From positions 1 through 20,399 of the IMG/VR virus record IMGVR_UViG_3300034082_002350: a DNA stretch of 20,399 nucleotides. One strand, written 5' to 3'. The notes beneath the pieces are model-generated. The model was not told the DNA's origin and ran no database searches. It worked only from the letters and a program-made list of their open reading frames with translations. Positions 1-8,305 of the stretch are shown one piece after another; positions within the stretch are counted from its first letter, which is position 1; the number at the start of each line of letters is the position of its first letter. The position numbers were made by a program, and so were the translations under genes. The DNA is from a virus.

Positions 1-134
1 TTCTTGATATTGGGCAGGATCTAAAAGTTCATAAACTAGATAATGATAGTTATGTAATTGATATAGAATATGATAAATATACTATTAAAATTATGGAACT
101 GTTTAAAGAATATTTAAGTGAAAATAATGATTAA
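1..134 (+). CDS. C-terminal end of an unidentified protein (5' partial)
   Basis: An open frame enters from the left edge (codons in phase with position 3) and stops with TAA at 132-134, giving 44 visible residues that end in MELFKEYLSENND. The visible part is acidic and contains a short D/Y-rich stretch followed by a helix-like end. I do not recognise a family from so short a piece. It overlaps the next gene by 8 nt (ATG at 127 inside the last codons), the same tight coupling used throughout this plus-strand operon, so it is probably another member of the glycan gene set. That role is inferred from position only. Confidence 0.6.
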   Translation, partial: LDIGQDLKVHKLDNDSYVIDIEYDKYTIKIMELFKEYLSENND

Positions 135-798
135 AAATAAAGTTTTTATACTTGGAGATTCTTGCACAACAAATCTTGCTGGTGAATATATTTGGAACAA
201 TATGCCAAAACTTGGAATTAAAAATTTTATTATTGATAACATTGAGTTTATTTTTGTTTGGTCAACTGGGAAAAGTGCATACTCAATGACAAAAAATGGT
301 TTTAATGAAATAATGGATTTTATTAAAATAAATAATAAAACAATTGAAGAAAACGATATTGTTATATTACATTTTGGTGGTATTGATTATGAGTTTTATT
401 TTCCATTTAGAAATAATTTAGAAAAAACAATAAATGATTATTGTGAATATTCTATAAAATATTTTTCTCAATATACCAAAAACATTTCTTTTTTTGGTTT
501 ATATCCACCAGCAAGACATATGGCAGATGAAGCAAATAAAAAAAATAGGACTACAGCAGATTATGAGTTAAGATTTAATTGTTGGTTAAACACAAATAAT
601 GTTTTTAATATAAAATCTAAAGAATATAATTTACCAACTCCTTTATCCATAGCATATGATATTTTTAAACAAGATGAAAAAATTCTTGGCATTCATACGT
701 ATGATGGAATGCATTTAATTGATCATGTTGCAATAAAAGTACGTAAAGATTTGGTACAATGGATAAAAGAAACATATAAAAATATTTTAATTAAATAA
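127..798 (+). CDS. SGNH/GDSL hydrolase-like protein
   Basis: A 223-residue protein with the block layout of SGNH hydrolases, which are esterases or acetyl-esterases that often trim or add acyl groups on glycans. Block I is seen as VFILGDSC near residues 6-13 with the nucleophile Ser at about 12. The block III region reads HFGGID (about 82-87), where the usual G-x-N-D has Ile in place of Asn. Block V is DGMHL with Asp193 and His196. No signal peptide or membrane segment is visible, so it probably acts in the cytoplasm on a sugar or nucleotide-sugar intermediate. I chose ATG 127 because it gives the usual 8-nt overlap with the upstream gene; a GTG at 118 is also open. Loss of the block III Asn may mean altered activity. 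Family assignment is fairly good; the substrate is unknown. Confidence 0.6.
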   Translation: MIKNKVFILGDSCTTNLAGEYIWNNMPKLGIKNFIIDNIEFIFVWSTGKSAYSMTKNGFNEIMDFIKINNKTIEENDIVILHFGGIDYEFYFPFRNNLEKTINDYCEYSIKYFSQYTKNISFFGLYPPARHMADEANKKNRTTADYELRFNCWLNTNNVFNIKSKEYNLPTPLSIAYDIFKQDEKILGIHTYDGMHLIDHVAIKVRKDLVQWIKETYKNILIK

Positions 799-816
799 AT
801 AAGGAGTGTGTAAGGT

Positions 817-1533
817 ATGATTCAGAATAATGAAACAATTTCTATTGGTTGGATTGATAATGGAAACACTGAGGGAGACTTTACTTTTGGCTTAGTAAAA
901 ACAATAATGCAGGCTTCTCTATCACAAAGACCTTTTAATGCAGCATTTAGAATTACGGGTTCGCATATATCAAAACAAAGACAATTACTTATTAATGAAT
1001 GGATGACTTCAGATTTTACAACTGATTGGATTTTATTAATAGATTCTGATATTGAATTAACAAAAGAACATTTAGATAAATTAATTAGTTATGCAGATAA
1101 AGATACTGCTTCAGTGGTAACAGGATTATATTTTATATTAAGATATAACAAAGATAATAAAGATAAAGTAATACCAGAGCCATGTATTTATAGTGGAGAT
1201 TTTGAAAAAAATGGAGTTGTTTCAGTAATTCATAGTTTTCCTATTGATTCATTAATTCCAATTGATTATGCTGGGTTAGGATTTACTTTAATACACAAGA
1301 GTGTAATTGAAAAAATATATAAAAAATATCCAAACATTTTTTTATTTAAAGAAAATGATAAAGAAGGAACATCTATGATAGGTGAAGATTTTTCTTTTTT
1401 TCAATTAATAAAAAATGCTGGTATTCAATCATACTGTCATACTGGGATTAATCCAAAACATATAAAAAAGATTGCAATTGATTTGAATTATGTATTTAAT
1501 GGAAATTTTGGTAAAATAGAAGAAAAAGAATAA
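817..1533 (+). CDS. GT-A fold glycosyltransferase (family 2-like)
   Basis: A 238-residue protein that looks like a nucleotide-sugar-dependent glycosyltransferase of the GT-A fold. The metal-binding DxD motif is seen as LLIDSDIEL, with DSD at residues 76-78. A G-x-G-F segment (153-156) and the acceptor-side motif GEDFSFF (189-195) followed by His208 are typical of phage- and bacterium-encoded family 2 enzymes. There is no membrane anchor. The start is well supported: AAGGAG at 801-806 sits 10 nt before ATG 817. The next gene starts in the TAATG at 1531-1535, so translation is coupled. Composition is extremely AT-rich like its downstream neighbours. Donor and acceptor sugars cannot be read from the sequence. 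Confidence 0.75.
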   Translation: MIQNNETISIGWIDNGNTEGDFTFGLVKTIMQASLSQRPFNAAFRITGSHISKQRQLLINEWMTSDFTTDWILLIDSDIELTKEHLDKLISYADKDTASVVTGLYFILRYNKDNKDKVIPEPCIYSGDFEKNGVVSVIHSFPIDSLIPIDYAGLGFTLIHKSVIEKIYKKYPNIFLFKENDKEGTSMIGEDFSFFQLIKNAGIQSYCHTGINPKHIKKIAIDLNYVFNGNFGKIEEKE

Positions 1534-2303
1534 TGAAAAATATTTTACTATCAAAGCATGATGGATCATTAGAAAACCCATATCATTTTTGGATTGGGTA
1601 TTTACTGCCAATAATCAATGAGGCTGATAGCAATAAAAATAGCAACGATACTTTTTTAATTCATGAATGTGGCAAAATGACCCACTGGCTTAAAACACTA
1701 TCAGATTATTATAAGAACATAGATATTGTAAGAATTGAAAATATTTTTCAATTATATTTAAATAATAACAAAAACAAAATTTTTAATAATTATGACAATC
1801 CTTTAAATTTTAATAAAGATTTTTTATTAAAATCAACAACTTTAGCAAAAAATATATTTATTGATAAAAAATATAATGATAAAACACCTATTGGAATTTT
1901 AGATAGAAGGCCACTAGAAGAGTATGATGGAAATGAAAAAAATAAAACAACAAGATTAATTAATAATATTGATCAGTTAAAAAATATGACAAAACAAAAT
2001 TCTAAAGTTATAAACACATCAAACTATGATCCAATTAAGTCAGCAAGTGAGTATTCGCAGTTATCAGTTCTTGTTGGTCAGTGGGGTGCTGGATTAACTA
2101 ACATGATTTGGATGAAACCAGGAAGCACAATAATTCAAATATCTGCACCACAAAAAATATATCCAGAATTGTGGGAAAATTCTTTTAAGTTGTTAGCAGA
2201 GTGTCTTGGTCATAATTTTATAAATATTATTGCACAAGATAATTGGTCTAGCGACGCAGACTTAGAAAAAATTGTTAAAATAATAAATGAAATAGAACTT
2301 TAA
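1533..2303 (+). CDS. GT61-like (DUF563) glycosyltransferase
   Basis: A 256-residue protein whose C-terminal half carries the family 61 hallmark: VGQWGAGLTNMIWMKPGS at residues 181-198, equivalent to the common h-G-A-x-L-T-N-x-x-F/W-x-x-P-G-S block in which the protein closes the GT-B active site. The N-terminal half is divergent and rich in Asn/Lys. Family members transfer xylose, GlcNAc or related sugars in polysaccharide assembly. Start and stop are both coupled to neighbours by TAATG overlaps (1531-1535 and 2301-2305). A second GT61-like gene lies at 18778-19719, but the two are clearly different in sequence. GC content is very low (6 G/C in 60 bases at 1741-1800). Family call is good from the motif; specificity unknown. 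Confidence 0.65.
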   Translation: MKNILLSKHDGSLENPYHFWIGYLLPIINEADSNKNSNDTFLIHECGKMTHWLKTLSDYYKNIDIVRIENIFQLYLNNNKNKIFNNYDNPLNFNKDFLLKSTTLAKNIFIDKKYNDKTPIGILDRRPLEEYDGNEKNKTTRLINNIDQLKNMTKQNSKVINTSNYDPIKSASEYSQLSVLVGQWGAGLTNMIWMKPGSTIIQISAPQKIYPELWENSFKLLAECLGHNFINIIAQDNWSSDADLEKIVKIINEIEL

Positions 2304-2977
2304 TGATAGGAATTATTCCAGCAGCAGGTGATGCAGTTAGAATGGGGGGAATTCCTAAATTCTTGCTTCCAATTAACAATGAATTTAAAAATCTAATAAC
2401 ATGGCATATAGAATCTCAATTAAAATATTGTGAAAAGGTAGTGGTTATAACTAAACCAAAATATAAAAATAAGTTAAATAGTTTTATTACTAATAAAAAT
2501 GTTTCAATAGTTTATATGGAAACTTTGTCAATGTCTGAGACAGTTTTAAATGCTATTAAACTTTTTCCATCTAAAGAATATCTATTTGGAATGCCTGATA
2601 CTTTTTGCATTGGGGATAACCCATACGACAAGATAATGGAAGATAATAAACTTTGTGATATTAATTTGGCTATTTGGAAAATTAAAAAATATCAAAAGGG
2701 TAAATTAGGTCAAATAAAAATTAATAAAGACAATCAGGTAGTTGATTGCATAGACAAAGATTTATTATGTAACTATGAATACTCATGGGGAATGATGCGT
2801 TTTAATCATAATGTCTCAAACCTTATAGAAATAAACACACCGCACATAGGATTTATGATAAAGCCATCAGTAGAGAATGGTTTAAGAGTTATGGCAAATG
2901 TTATAAACGGAGAATATTTTGATTGTGGAACAACTAAAGAATATGACCAACTATTAAAAAAAATGAATAGGGTATAA
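2303..2977 (+). CDS. Sugar-1-phosphate nucleotidyltransferase
   Basis: A 224-residue member of the NTP_transferase group, which joins a nucleoside monophosphate to a sugar 1-phosphate to give the activated donor. The N-terminus has the signature PAAGDAVRMGGIPKFLLPI (residues 6-24), with Arg13 and Lys19 in the positions that hold the triphosphate. Asp99 in GMPDTF is the expected metal ligand, and YFDCGTTKEYDQLL (205-218) is the usual C-terminal motif with Asp207. It is slightly shorter than typical RmlA or RfbF proteins and lacks an obvious extra domain. It presumably supplies the donor for the surrounding transferases. It begins in a TAATG overlap with the GT61-like gene and ends 28 nt before the next start. 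The exact sugar and nucleotide are not determinable. Confidence 0.8.
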   Translation: MIGIIPAAGDAVRMGGIPKFLLPINNEFKNLITWHIESQLKYCEKVVVITKPKYKNKLNSFITNKNVSIVYMETLSMSETVLNAIKLFPSKEYLFGMPDTFCIGDNPYDKIMEDNKLCDINLAIWKIKKYQKGKLGQIKINKDNQVVDCIDKDLLCNYEYSWGMMRFNHNVSNLIEINTPHIGFMIKPSVENGLRVMANVINGEYFDCGTTKEYDQLLKKMNRV

Positions 2978-2978
2978 T
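2973..2978 (+). promoter_or_regulatory. Possible -10 element before the CgeB-like gene
   Basis: A perfect TATAAT overlaps the stop codon of the nucleotidyltransferase gene, at the only sizeable gap (28 nt) between 1533 and 8305. I see no good -35 hexamer 16-18 nt upstream and no TG extension. In such AT-rich sequence a chance match is likely, but the position fits the composition break and the uncoupled TTG start at 3006. Confidence 0.25.
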
Positions 2979-3005
2979 ATAAGTGTTATTAAAGAATGGG
3001 GTGTT

Positions 3006-3968
3006 TTGTTGGCTAATATAGTGTTTCTTGGCAACTTTGAAGTTCCTTATAGCAGTGAGAATCATCATGCTAAGTCTTTAGAGTCTCTTGGACATACCGT
3101 GCAAAAATTGCAAGAGAAAAAAGCGGGAAGCACAGAAATATTAAATGCAGCACTAAACTCTGATCTATTCATATGGGTACACACACATAGATGGCAAACC
3201 CCAGGATCCAGGTCTATGACAGATGTATTAAAAGAATTAACGGCTGCTGGCATACCAACTATGACCTATCATCTTGATTTGTGGTTTGGCATTGAACGTG
3301 AAAAAGACTTAAAGGGTGATGAATTTTATACAAACATAGGTCATTTTTTTGCCACAGATAAGTTAATGTGTGATTGGTTTAATGAAAACACAAGCGTTAA
3401 AGGACATTTCTTGCCTGCTGGAGTTTATGATAAAGAATGTTATGTGCATTCTGATTACGATATAAATAATTTTGAGCATGACATAATCTTTGTTGGTAGC
3501 AAGGGGTATCATCCAGAACATAAGTATCGTCCACAACTAATAGACTTCTTACGAAAGACATATGGTAAAAGATTTTTACATGTTGGTGGTGATGGAGATA
3601 CTGGCACAGTTCGTGGTGATGCACTTAACCGTATCTATGCAAAAAGCAAGGTAGCCATTGGAGATAGCCTTAATATAAACTTTAACTATCCATATTACAC
3701 AAGTGACAGATTGTTTGAAAGTACTGGTCGTGGTGGCTTTACTATATACCCTCGCATAAAAGGACTTGATGAGTATTTTGAAGATGGTAAAGAAATTATA
3801 TTTTATGAGCACGGCAACCTTAAAGACCTTAAGGAAAAAATAGACTACTATATACTAGATGGACTAACAAGAGAAAAAATAAGGATTGCTGGTCATGAAC
3901 GAACTAAAAAAGAACATACCTATGTTCATAGGTGGGCAAGCATATTAAGTGAGTTGGAGATAAAATGA
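3006..3968 (+). CDS. CgeB-like GT-B glycosyltransferase
   Basis: A 320-residue protein resembling the CgeB / Glyco_trans_1_2 group of GT-B transferases. The N-terminal domain begins with ANIVFLGNFEVPY and has HHAKSLESLGHTV (20-32), the usual acceptor-domain opening. The C-terminal nucleotide-sugar domain has IIFVGSKGY (160-168) and DRLFESTGRGGFTIYPRIKG (234-253), followed by GKEIIFY, the pattern that holds the donor in this family. No ATG is available near the N-terminus; TTG at 3006 (or TTG 3009) is the likely start, with AATGGGG just upstream as a weak ribosome site. The gene is visibly less AT-rich than the genes before it (28 G/C in 60 bases at 3241-3300). It overlaps the next gene by ATGA. 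Confidence 0.7.
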   Translation: MLANIVFLGNFEVPYSSENHHAKSLESLGHTVQKLQEKKAGSTEILNAALNSDLFIWVHTHRWQTPGSRSMTDVLKELTAAGIPTMTYHLDLWFGIEREKDLKGDEFYTNIGHFFATDKLMCDWFNENTSVKGHFLPAGVYDKECYVHSDYDINNFEHDIIFVGSKGYHPEHKYRPQLIDFLRKTYGKRFLHVGGDGDTGTVRGDALNRIYAKSKVAIGDSLNINFNYPYYTSDRLFESTGRGGFTIYPRIKGLDEYFEDGKEIIFYEHGNLKDLKEKIDYYILDGLTREKIRIAGHERTKKEHTYVHRWASILSELEIK

Positions 3969-4966
3969 ACATAATGATAACTGGTGTTGCTGGCTTACTT
4001 GGTAGTAATTTAGCAAAAAGTCTTTCTGACCATAATATTACTGGTATTGATAGTTTAGTGGGTGGATATATAGATAACATTCCATCAGAAATTAATTTTA
4101 TTAAAAAAGATTGCAATGATTTAACAAAAGAAGACTTTAAAAATATTGAGGTTGTAGTCCATGCAGCATGTACTGCACATGAGGGTCTTTCTGTGTTTTC
4201 CCCTAAGTTTATAACAGACAATACATATGGAAACTCTATGAATGTATTAAGTTGTGCAATTCAGGCTGGTGTAAAAAAGTTTATATTTACATCAAGTATG
4301 GCTAGGTACGGAACACAAGATACCTTGCCATTTACAGAAAACATGATTCCAAGACCACAAGATCCTTATGGTATTGCAAAATATGCCTTTGAGTTAACAT
4401 TAAGAAATCTTTCAAAAACTCATGGTATAGATTTTGTTATTCTTGTACCGCATAACGTTGTTGGTTATGGACAAAACTATACAGATCCTTTTAGAAATGT
4501 TGCTGGAATTATGATTAATAGAATGCTTCAAGGAAAACAACCAATAATTTATGGTGATGGCAATCAAAAAAGATGTTTTTCTGATATAAGAGATATTATT
4601 GATCCATTTCATAAAGTTATTTTTTCTGATGTGGCTAATGGAGAAGTAATAAATATTGGTCCAGACAATAATTTTGTAACAATTAATGAGTTAGCAAAAG
4701 AAATAGCCTCTATTATTGGTTTTGACTTAGACCCAATCTATTTAGATGCAAGACCCTCTGAGGTAAAACTAGCCCACTGTTCTCCTGATAAAGCAAGAAA
4801 GTTGCTTGACTATTCAACACGTTATGAATTGAAAGAAATTTTGTCAAACATGGTTAGTTGGGTAAGACAAAGAGGAACTGGACAATTTAATTTTAATTTA
4901 CCAGTTGAGATTCAAAATAGCCTAACTCCTAAAACTTGGGTAAATCAGAATATATTTAATAAATGA
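3965..4966 (+). CDS. NAD(P)-dependent NDP-sugar epimerase/dehydratase
   Basis: A 333-residue short-chain dehydrogenase/reductase of the extended type. The dinucleotide-binding loop is GVAGLLG (G7-x-x-G10-x-x-G13). The catalytic set is present: FTSSMARYG with Ser110/111, and YGIAK with Tyr135 and Lys139. DPYGIAKYAFE is typical of UDP-glucose 4-epimerases and related enzymes, and VPHNVVGYGQ and GDGNQKRCFSDIRDI fit the substrate-binding half. The length matches the family. It would interconvert or dehydrate the activated sugar supplied by the nucleotidyltransferase two genes upstream. It overlaps both neighbours by 4 nt (ATGA), so it is part of the operon. Whether it is an epimerase, dehydratase or decarboxylase cannot be settled by eye. 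Confidence 0.88.
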   Translation: MNIMITGVAGLLGSNLAKSLSDHNITGIDSLVGGYIDNIPSEINFIKKDCNDLTKEDFKNIEVVVHAACTAHEGLSVFSPKFITDNTYGNSMNVLSCAIQAGVKKFIFTSSMARYGTQDTLPFTENMIPRPQDPYGIAKYAFELTLRNLSKTHGIDFVILVPHNVVGYGQNYTDPFRNVAGIMINRMLQGKQPIIYGDGNQKRCFSDIRDIIDPFHKVIFSDVANGEVINIGPDNNFVTINELAKEIASIIGFDLDPIYLDARPSEVKLAHCSPDKARKLLDYSTRYELKEILSNMVSWVRQRGTGQFNFNLPVEIQNSLTPKTWVNQNIFNK

Positions 4967-5670
4967 CTGAAATGATTAAAACAACAATTAATGGTGAATT
5001 TGATATAAACCTTCCAAAGCATCGTGCAGATAGACCAGACTGGTATCAGCCACACGGTTGGGAAAAACCAAGACTAAAACATATGTCGGAAAACATTTCA
5101 TCTGGAGATGTTATGTATTATGTCGGCGCAGAAGAAGGAGAGTTTGCTGCGTTGTGTCAAATGTGGGGTTCAGAAGTAGTTGTGTTTGAACCTAATCCAA
5201 AGGTTTGGTCACATTTTCCATTACTCTGGAGTGCAAATAATTTAAATGTTCCAATAGTTTGTATTCCTGGATTCGCATCTGATAAAATAAACAATCTTTC
5301 AAGAATATACTATAACGAATGGCCACCAGAAGTTAATAATGTAATTGAAGCAGCCCATGGATTTAAAGAACTATATCTTGAGGGAGATACTTATGGTCAA
5401 ATTACTATAGATTCTTGTGTATATGATCATGGCATTAAGCCACCTACCGCTATTTCATTGGACGTAGAGGGCAGTGAATGGAGGGTCCTAGGAGGGGCTG
5501 AGAAGGTGCTTAGAGAGCATAAACCAAAGATTTGGCTATCTGGACACCCTGAGTTCATGTTACAACAATGGAATGAATCTTTATATAATCTTAGACAATG
5601 GATAAAAGGATTAGGTTATACTGAAATAATCTTAGACTATCAGCATGAGGTACACTTATTTTATGAGTAA
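4963..5670 (+). CDS. FkbM-family SAM-dependent methyltransferase
   Basis: A 235-residue methyltransferase that probably O-methylates a sugar or glycan. The SAM-binding loop is YVGAEEGEFAAL (53-64), followed by VVVFEPNP (72-79) with Glu76 placed to bind the ribose of SAM. The FkbM hallmark is AISLDVEGSEWRVLGGAEKV (163-182), in which D-V-E-G-x-E is close to invariant, and KPKIWLSGHPE (187-197) is the usual following strand. No membrane segment is present. It starts in an ATGA overlap with the epimerase gene. In bacterial polysaccharide and glycolipid loci FkbM proteins cap or decorate sugars, which fits the neighbours. Family call is strong; acceptor unknown. Confidence 0.85.
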   Translation: MTEMIKTTINGEFDINLPKHRADRPDWYQPHGWEKPRLKHMSENISSGDVMYYVGAEEGEFAALCQMWGSEVVVFEPNPKVWSHFPLLWSANNLNVPIVCIPGFASDKINNLSRIYYNEWPPEVNNVIEAAHGFKELYLEGDTYGQITIDSCVYDHGIKPPTAISLDVEGSEWRVLGGAEKVLREHKPKIWLSGHPEFMLQQWNESLYNLRQWIKGLGYTEIILDYQHEVHLFYE

Positions 5671-6517
5671 TATTAATGCATATCTTTACTCAGTTAAAGA
5701 AGAAGACTGTGCCAGCGATAAATGGGATTATGGTCTAATAAAAGAAATGTTTAATAAAAATAATATTAAGCCAATACGAACAACATCTTTGCCTAAAGTA
5801 GAACGAGCCTTTGTAGTTATTCCTGGACCACAAAATGTTGATTATGAAGAAACAATATCTAATGAATTAAATAATATAAATAGGGTTGTTTTATTTATTA
5901 CTGGTGATGAAAGCGCTACATTTGACGTAGATAAAATAATACATAATAACATTGAGATTTGGATTCAATACCCACACCAAAAACATGAAAAATATAATAA
6001 ACTTCCTGTAGGAGTTCCTCAACACTTAAAAAATAATTTACCAGAATATCAAGATAAATCTTGTGATGTATTTTTTGCAGGACAGATAACCCATCAAAGA
6101 AGGCAAGAGTTATCTAAAGTTATGCCAACTGTTGAAAATTCTTTTTATAAACCAACAGATGGATTTGCACAAGGATTAAAACCAAAAACATATTATGACA
6201 AAATGTTTTTAAGTAAAATTGTTCCATGCCCTAGTGGTGCTGAAGTGATAGACTCTTTTAGATTTTATGAAGCAATTGAAATGCTATGTTTGCCAATAGG
6301 AGATAAAATAGATTCTAAAGGAAATGAAACTAATTTTTATAATTTTATTTTTCAAACAGATTTTCCAATAGGAATAACAGACAATTGGAAAAATATAAAA
6401 AAAATTATTCCATCATTATTAAATAACTATCCACATAATATGCATCAAGTTGTTTCTTGGTGGATTAAATATAAAAGAGATTTATCTATTAAGATAATGG
6501 ATCAAATAAATGAATAA
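5663..6517 (+). CDS. Exostosin-like (GT47-type) glycosyltransferase
   Basis: A 284-residue protein with the C-terminal GT-B signature of the exostosin family. DVFFAGQITHQRRQEL (135-150) corresponds to the usual F-x-G-x-x-x-x-x-R segment. MFLSKIVPCPSG (181-192), then DSFRFYEAIEMLCLPI (197-212), matches the family pattern of 'small residue + R + x-x-E-A-x-x-x-G-C-I-P'. Starting at ATG 5663 places GAGGT (5647-5651) 11 nt upstream and overlaps the FkbM gene by 8 nt; an in-frame ATG at 5645 would add six residues and is less likely. It overlaps the next gene by 8 nt. Sequence similarity is by motif only, so the family call is moderate and the sugar is unknown. Confidence 0.6.
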   Translation: MSNINAYLYSVKEEDCASDKWDYGLIKEMFNKNNIKPIRTTSLPKVERAFVVIPGPQNVDYEETISNELNNINRVVLFITGDESATFDVDKIIHNNIEIWIQYPHQKHEKYNKLPVGVPQHLKNNLPEYQDKSCDVFFAGQITHQRRQELSKVMPTVENSFYKPTDGFAQGLKPKTYYDKMFLSKIVPCPSGAEVIDSFRFYEAIEMLCLPIGDKIDSKGNETNFYNFIFQTDFPIGITDNWKNIKKIIPSLLNNYPHNMHQVVSWWIKYKRDLSIKIMDQINE

Positions 6518-7271
6518 AAAAGATGTAACCATTATTCTTGCGACATCTGTCATTCCAGACCATCCAAATACCAGTATGATAGATCAAACTATAAAAGATA
6601 TAAGAGTTCATTTCCCAAACAACGAAATAATTATGCAAGTTGATGGATTAAGAACAGAACAGTTTGATCGTGAAAAAGATTATAATGAATATAAAAATCG
6701 TATTCTATGGAAATGTTTGCATGAATATAAAAATATATTGCCAGTAATTTTTAATGTTCATAGTCATCAAAGCACAATGATGCGTAAAACTATCAAACTG
6801 GTACAAACATCTTTAATTCTTTATGTAGAAGGTGATGCACCTCTTGCTCCAGATGTTGGAATTGACTGGGAAAAATGTTTTGATATGCTTGAATATGGAA
6901 AAGCAAATACAATACGTTTTCACTTTGAATCTAAAATACCTAAAGAGCATATGCACTTAATGTTTGGAGAAGAGAATGGGTTTATGAAAACCGCACAATG
7001 GAGTCAAAGGCCACACATTAGCACAGTAAAATACTATAAAGATTTTATACTAGATGCTTGTGGAGAAAAAACTTTTATTGAAGACGTTGTTCATGGAAAA
7101 ATACAAGACGACATGATGCCATATGACAAATTTAGTGACGATGGATGGGAAAAACATAAACTGTGGATTTATTATCCAGAAGGAAATATTAAAAGATCTT
7201 ATCACTTAGATGGTCGTCAAGGAACAAGAAAATTTACTTCTGATGATGATATATGGGGATATAAAGAATGA
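6510..7271 (+). CDS. Probable GT-A fold glycosyltransferase
   Basis: A 253-residue protein that begins KKDVTIILATSVIPDHPN, a typical first strand and loop of family 2-like transferases, and has LYVEGDAPL (104-112), where Glu107-Gly-Asp109 sits in the position of the metal-binding DxD. The C-terminal half has a repeated Asp pattern (DDMMPYDK, FTSDDDIWGY) and several His residues (SYHLDGR) that could line the acceptor site. No membrane anchor is seen. It overlaps both neighbours (8 nt upstream, ATGA downstream). The GT-A assignment rests on one motif and the operon context, so it is tentative; a non-catalytic relative is possible because the DxD is not canonical. Confidence 0.5.
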   Translation: MNKKDVTIILATSVIPDHPNTSMIDQTIKDIRVHFPNNEIIMQVDGLRTEQFDREKDYNEYKNRILWKCLHEYKNILPVIFNVHSHQSTMMRKTIKLVQTSLILYVEGDAPLAPDVGIDWEKCFDMLEYGKANTIRFHFESKIPKEHMHLMFGEENGFMKTAQWSQRPHISTVKYYKDFILDACGEKTFIEDVVHGKIQDDMMPYDKFSDDGWEKHKLWIYYPEGNIKRSYHLDGRQGTRKFTSDDDIWGYKE

Positions 7272-8305
7272 AATTAGGAATTATTGCTAGATCAGATAAT
7301 ACTGGTCTTGGAAATCAAACCAAAGAACTTGTTGATATGTTAAATCCAAGCAGCATATTATTAATTGACTCAACTCCATTTAATAAAAATAGACAACATC
7401 CAGAATGGTATAAAGATTATAATTGCATTAGGTCAACTGGATTTCCAAGCCTTCAACAAATTAAACTATTTCTTAATCAAGTTGATGTTGTTATTAGTTG
7501 TGAAACATTTTATGATCAAAACTTTGTTAGGTATGCTCAAAAAAGGGGTGTAAAAACCATTCTTCAGTATAACTATGAACTTTTTGGCAATCTTGCAGCA
7601 ACAAACCTTCCTGTTCCAGATGTTCTTTTATCTCCAAGTGTTTGGCATATTGATCATGTTAATAAACTTTTTGGTAAACAATCAAAGGTTATTCACCTGC
7701 CACCACCTACAAATCCATTAACTTTTTCAGGGGCTAAAGAAATAAACCTATCTAAAAACCACAATAGAATACTACACATTGCTGGAAAGAAAGCAGCAAA
7801 GGATAGGAATGGAACAAATACTGTTCTTGAAATGCTTAAACATTCTAAGGCAGATTATGAATTAGTCATCAGAAGTCAGAGTGAGATAGAGACAAACATT
7901 AAAGACTCTAGGCTTACAATTGAAATAGGAAATCCAGATAATAGAGAAGATATGTATAGTGGGTTTGACGCTATGGTGCTTCCTAGACGCTATGCTGGTC
8001 TTTGTTTGCCTATGAATGAGGCTCTCATGAGTGCCCTGCCAGTTTTTATGACTAATATATCCCCTAATAACTATGTTCTTCCAAGTGAATGGCTTGTTAA
8101 AACTAGATTAATTGAAACATTTAGAACTAAGGTTAGGATTGAATTATTTGAAGCAGATGCTCTTGCCCTTGCAGAAGCAATAGATAATTATGTAAATAGC
8201 AGTAATAAGATTATTCAAAAAGAAAAGGCTTTTGAATTGGGATATAGCAACTTTGCTCCTGATAAATTAAAAGATAGTTATTTAGATATTATTTCTCATA
8301 TTTAG
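7268..8305 (+). CDS. GT4-like GT-B glycosyltransferase
   Basis: A 345-residue transferase of GT-B fold. The N-terminal Gly-rich loop is NTGLGNQTKEL (11-21). The C-terminal donor domain starts near ILHIAGKKAAKDRNG (168-182), and the family signature is DAMVLPRRYAGLCLPMNEAL (234-253), with the E-x7-E motif reduced to one clear Glu at 251, before SALPVFMTN. The length fits the family. It closes the plus-strand operon: the start overlaps the preceding stop by ATGA and the TAG stop overlaps the converging Stealth-like gene by 17 nt, with no terminator between them. Composition is less extreme than in 118-2977. Retaining chemistry is expected from family knowledge; the substrate is not readable. 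Confidence 0.75.
   Translation: MKLGIIARSDNTGLGNQTKELVDMLNPSSILLIDSTPFNKNRQHPEWYKDYNCIRSTGFPSLQQIKLFLNQVDVVISCETFYDQNFVRYAQKRGVKTILQYNYELFGNLAATNLPVPDVLLSPSVWHIDHVNKLFGKQSKVIHLPPPTNPLTFSGAKEINLSKNHNRILHIAGKKAAKDRNGTNTVLEMLKHSKADYELVIRSQSEIETNIKDSRLTIEIGNPDNREDMYSGFDAMVLPRRYAGLCLPMNEALMSALPVFMTNISPNNYVLPSEWLVKTRLIETFRTKVRIELFEADALALAEAIDNYVNSSNKIIQKEKAFELGYSNFAPDKLKDSYLDIISHI

Noticed and set aside
3065-4221. Several minus-strand open frames opposite the CgeB-like and epimerase genes
   Set aside because: They lie wholly antisense to well-supported genes, have odd composition (His/Ser/Cys runs) and no ribosome sites.
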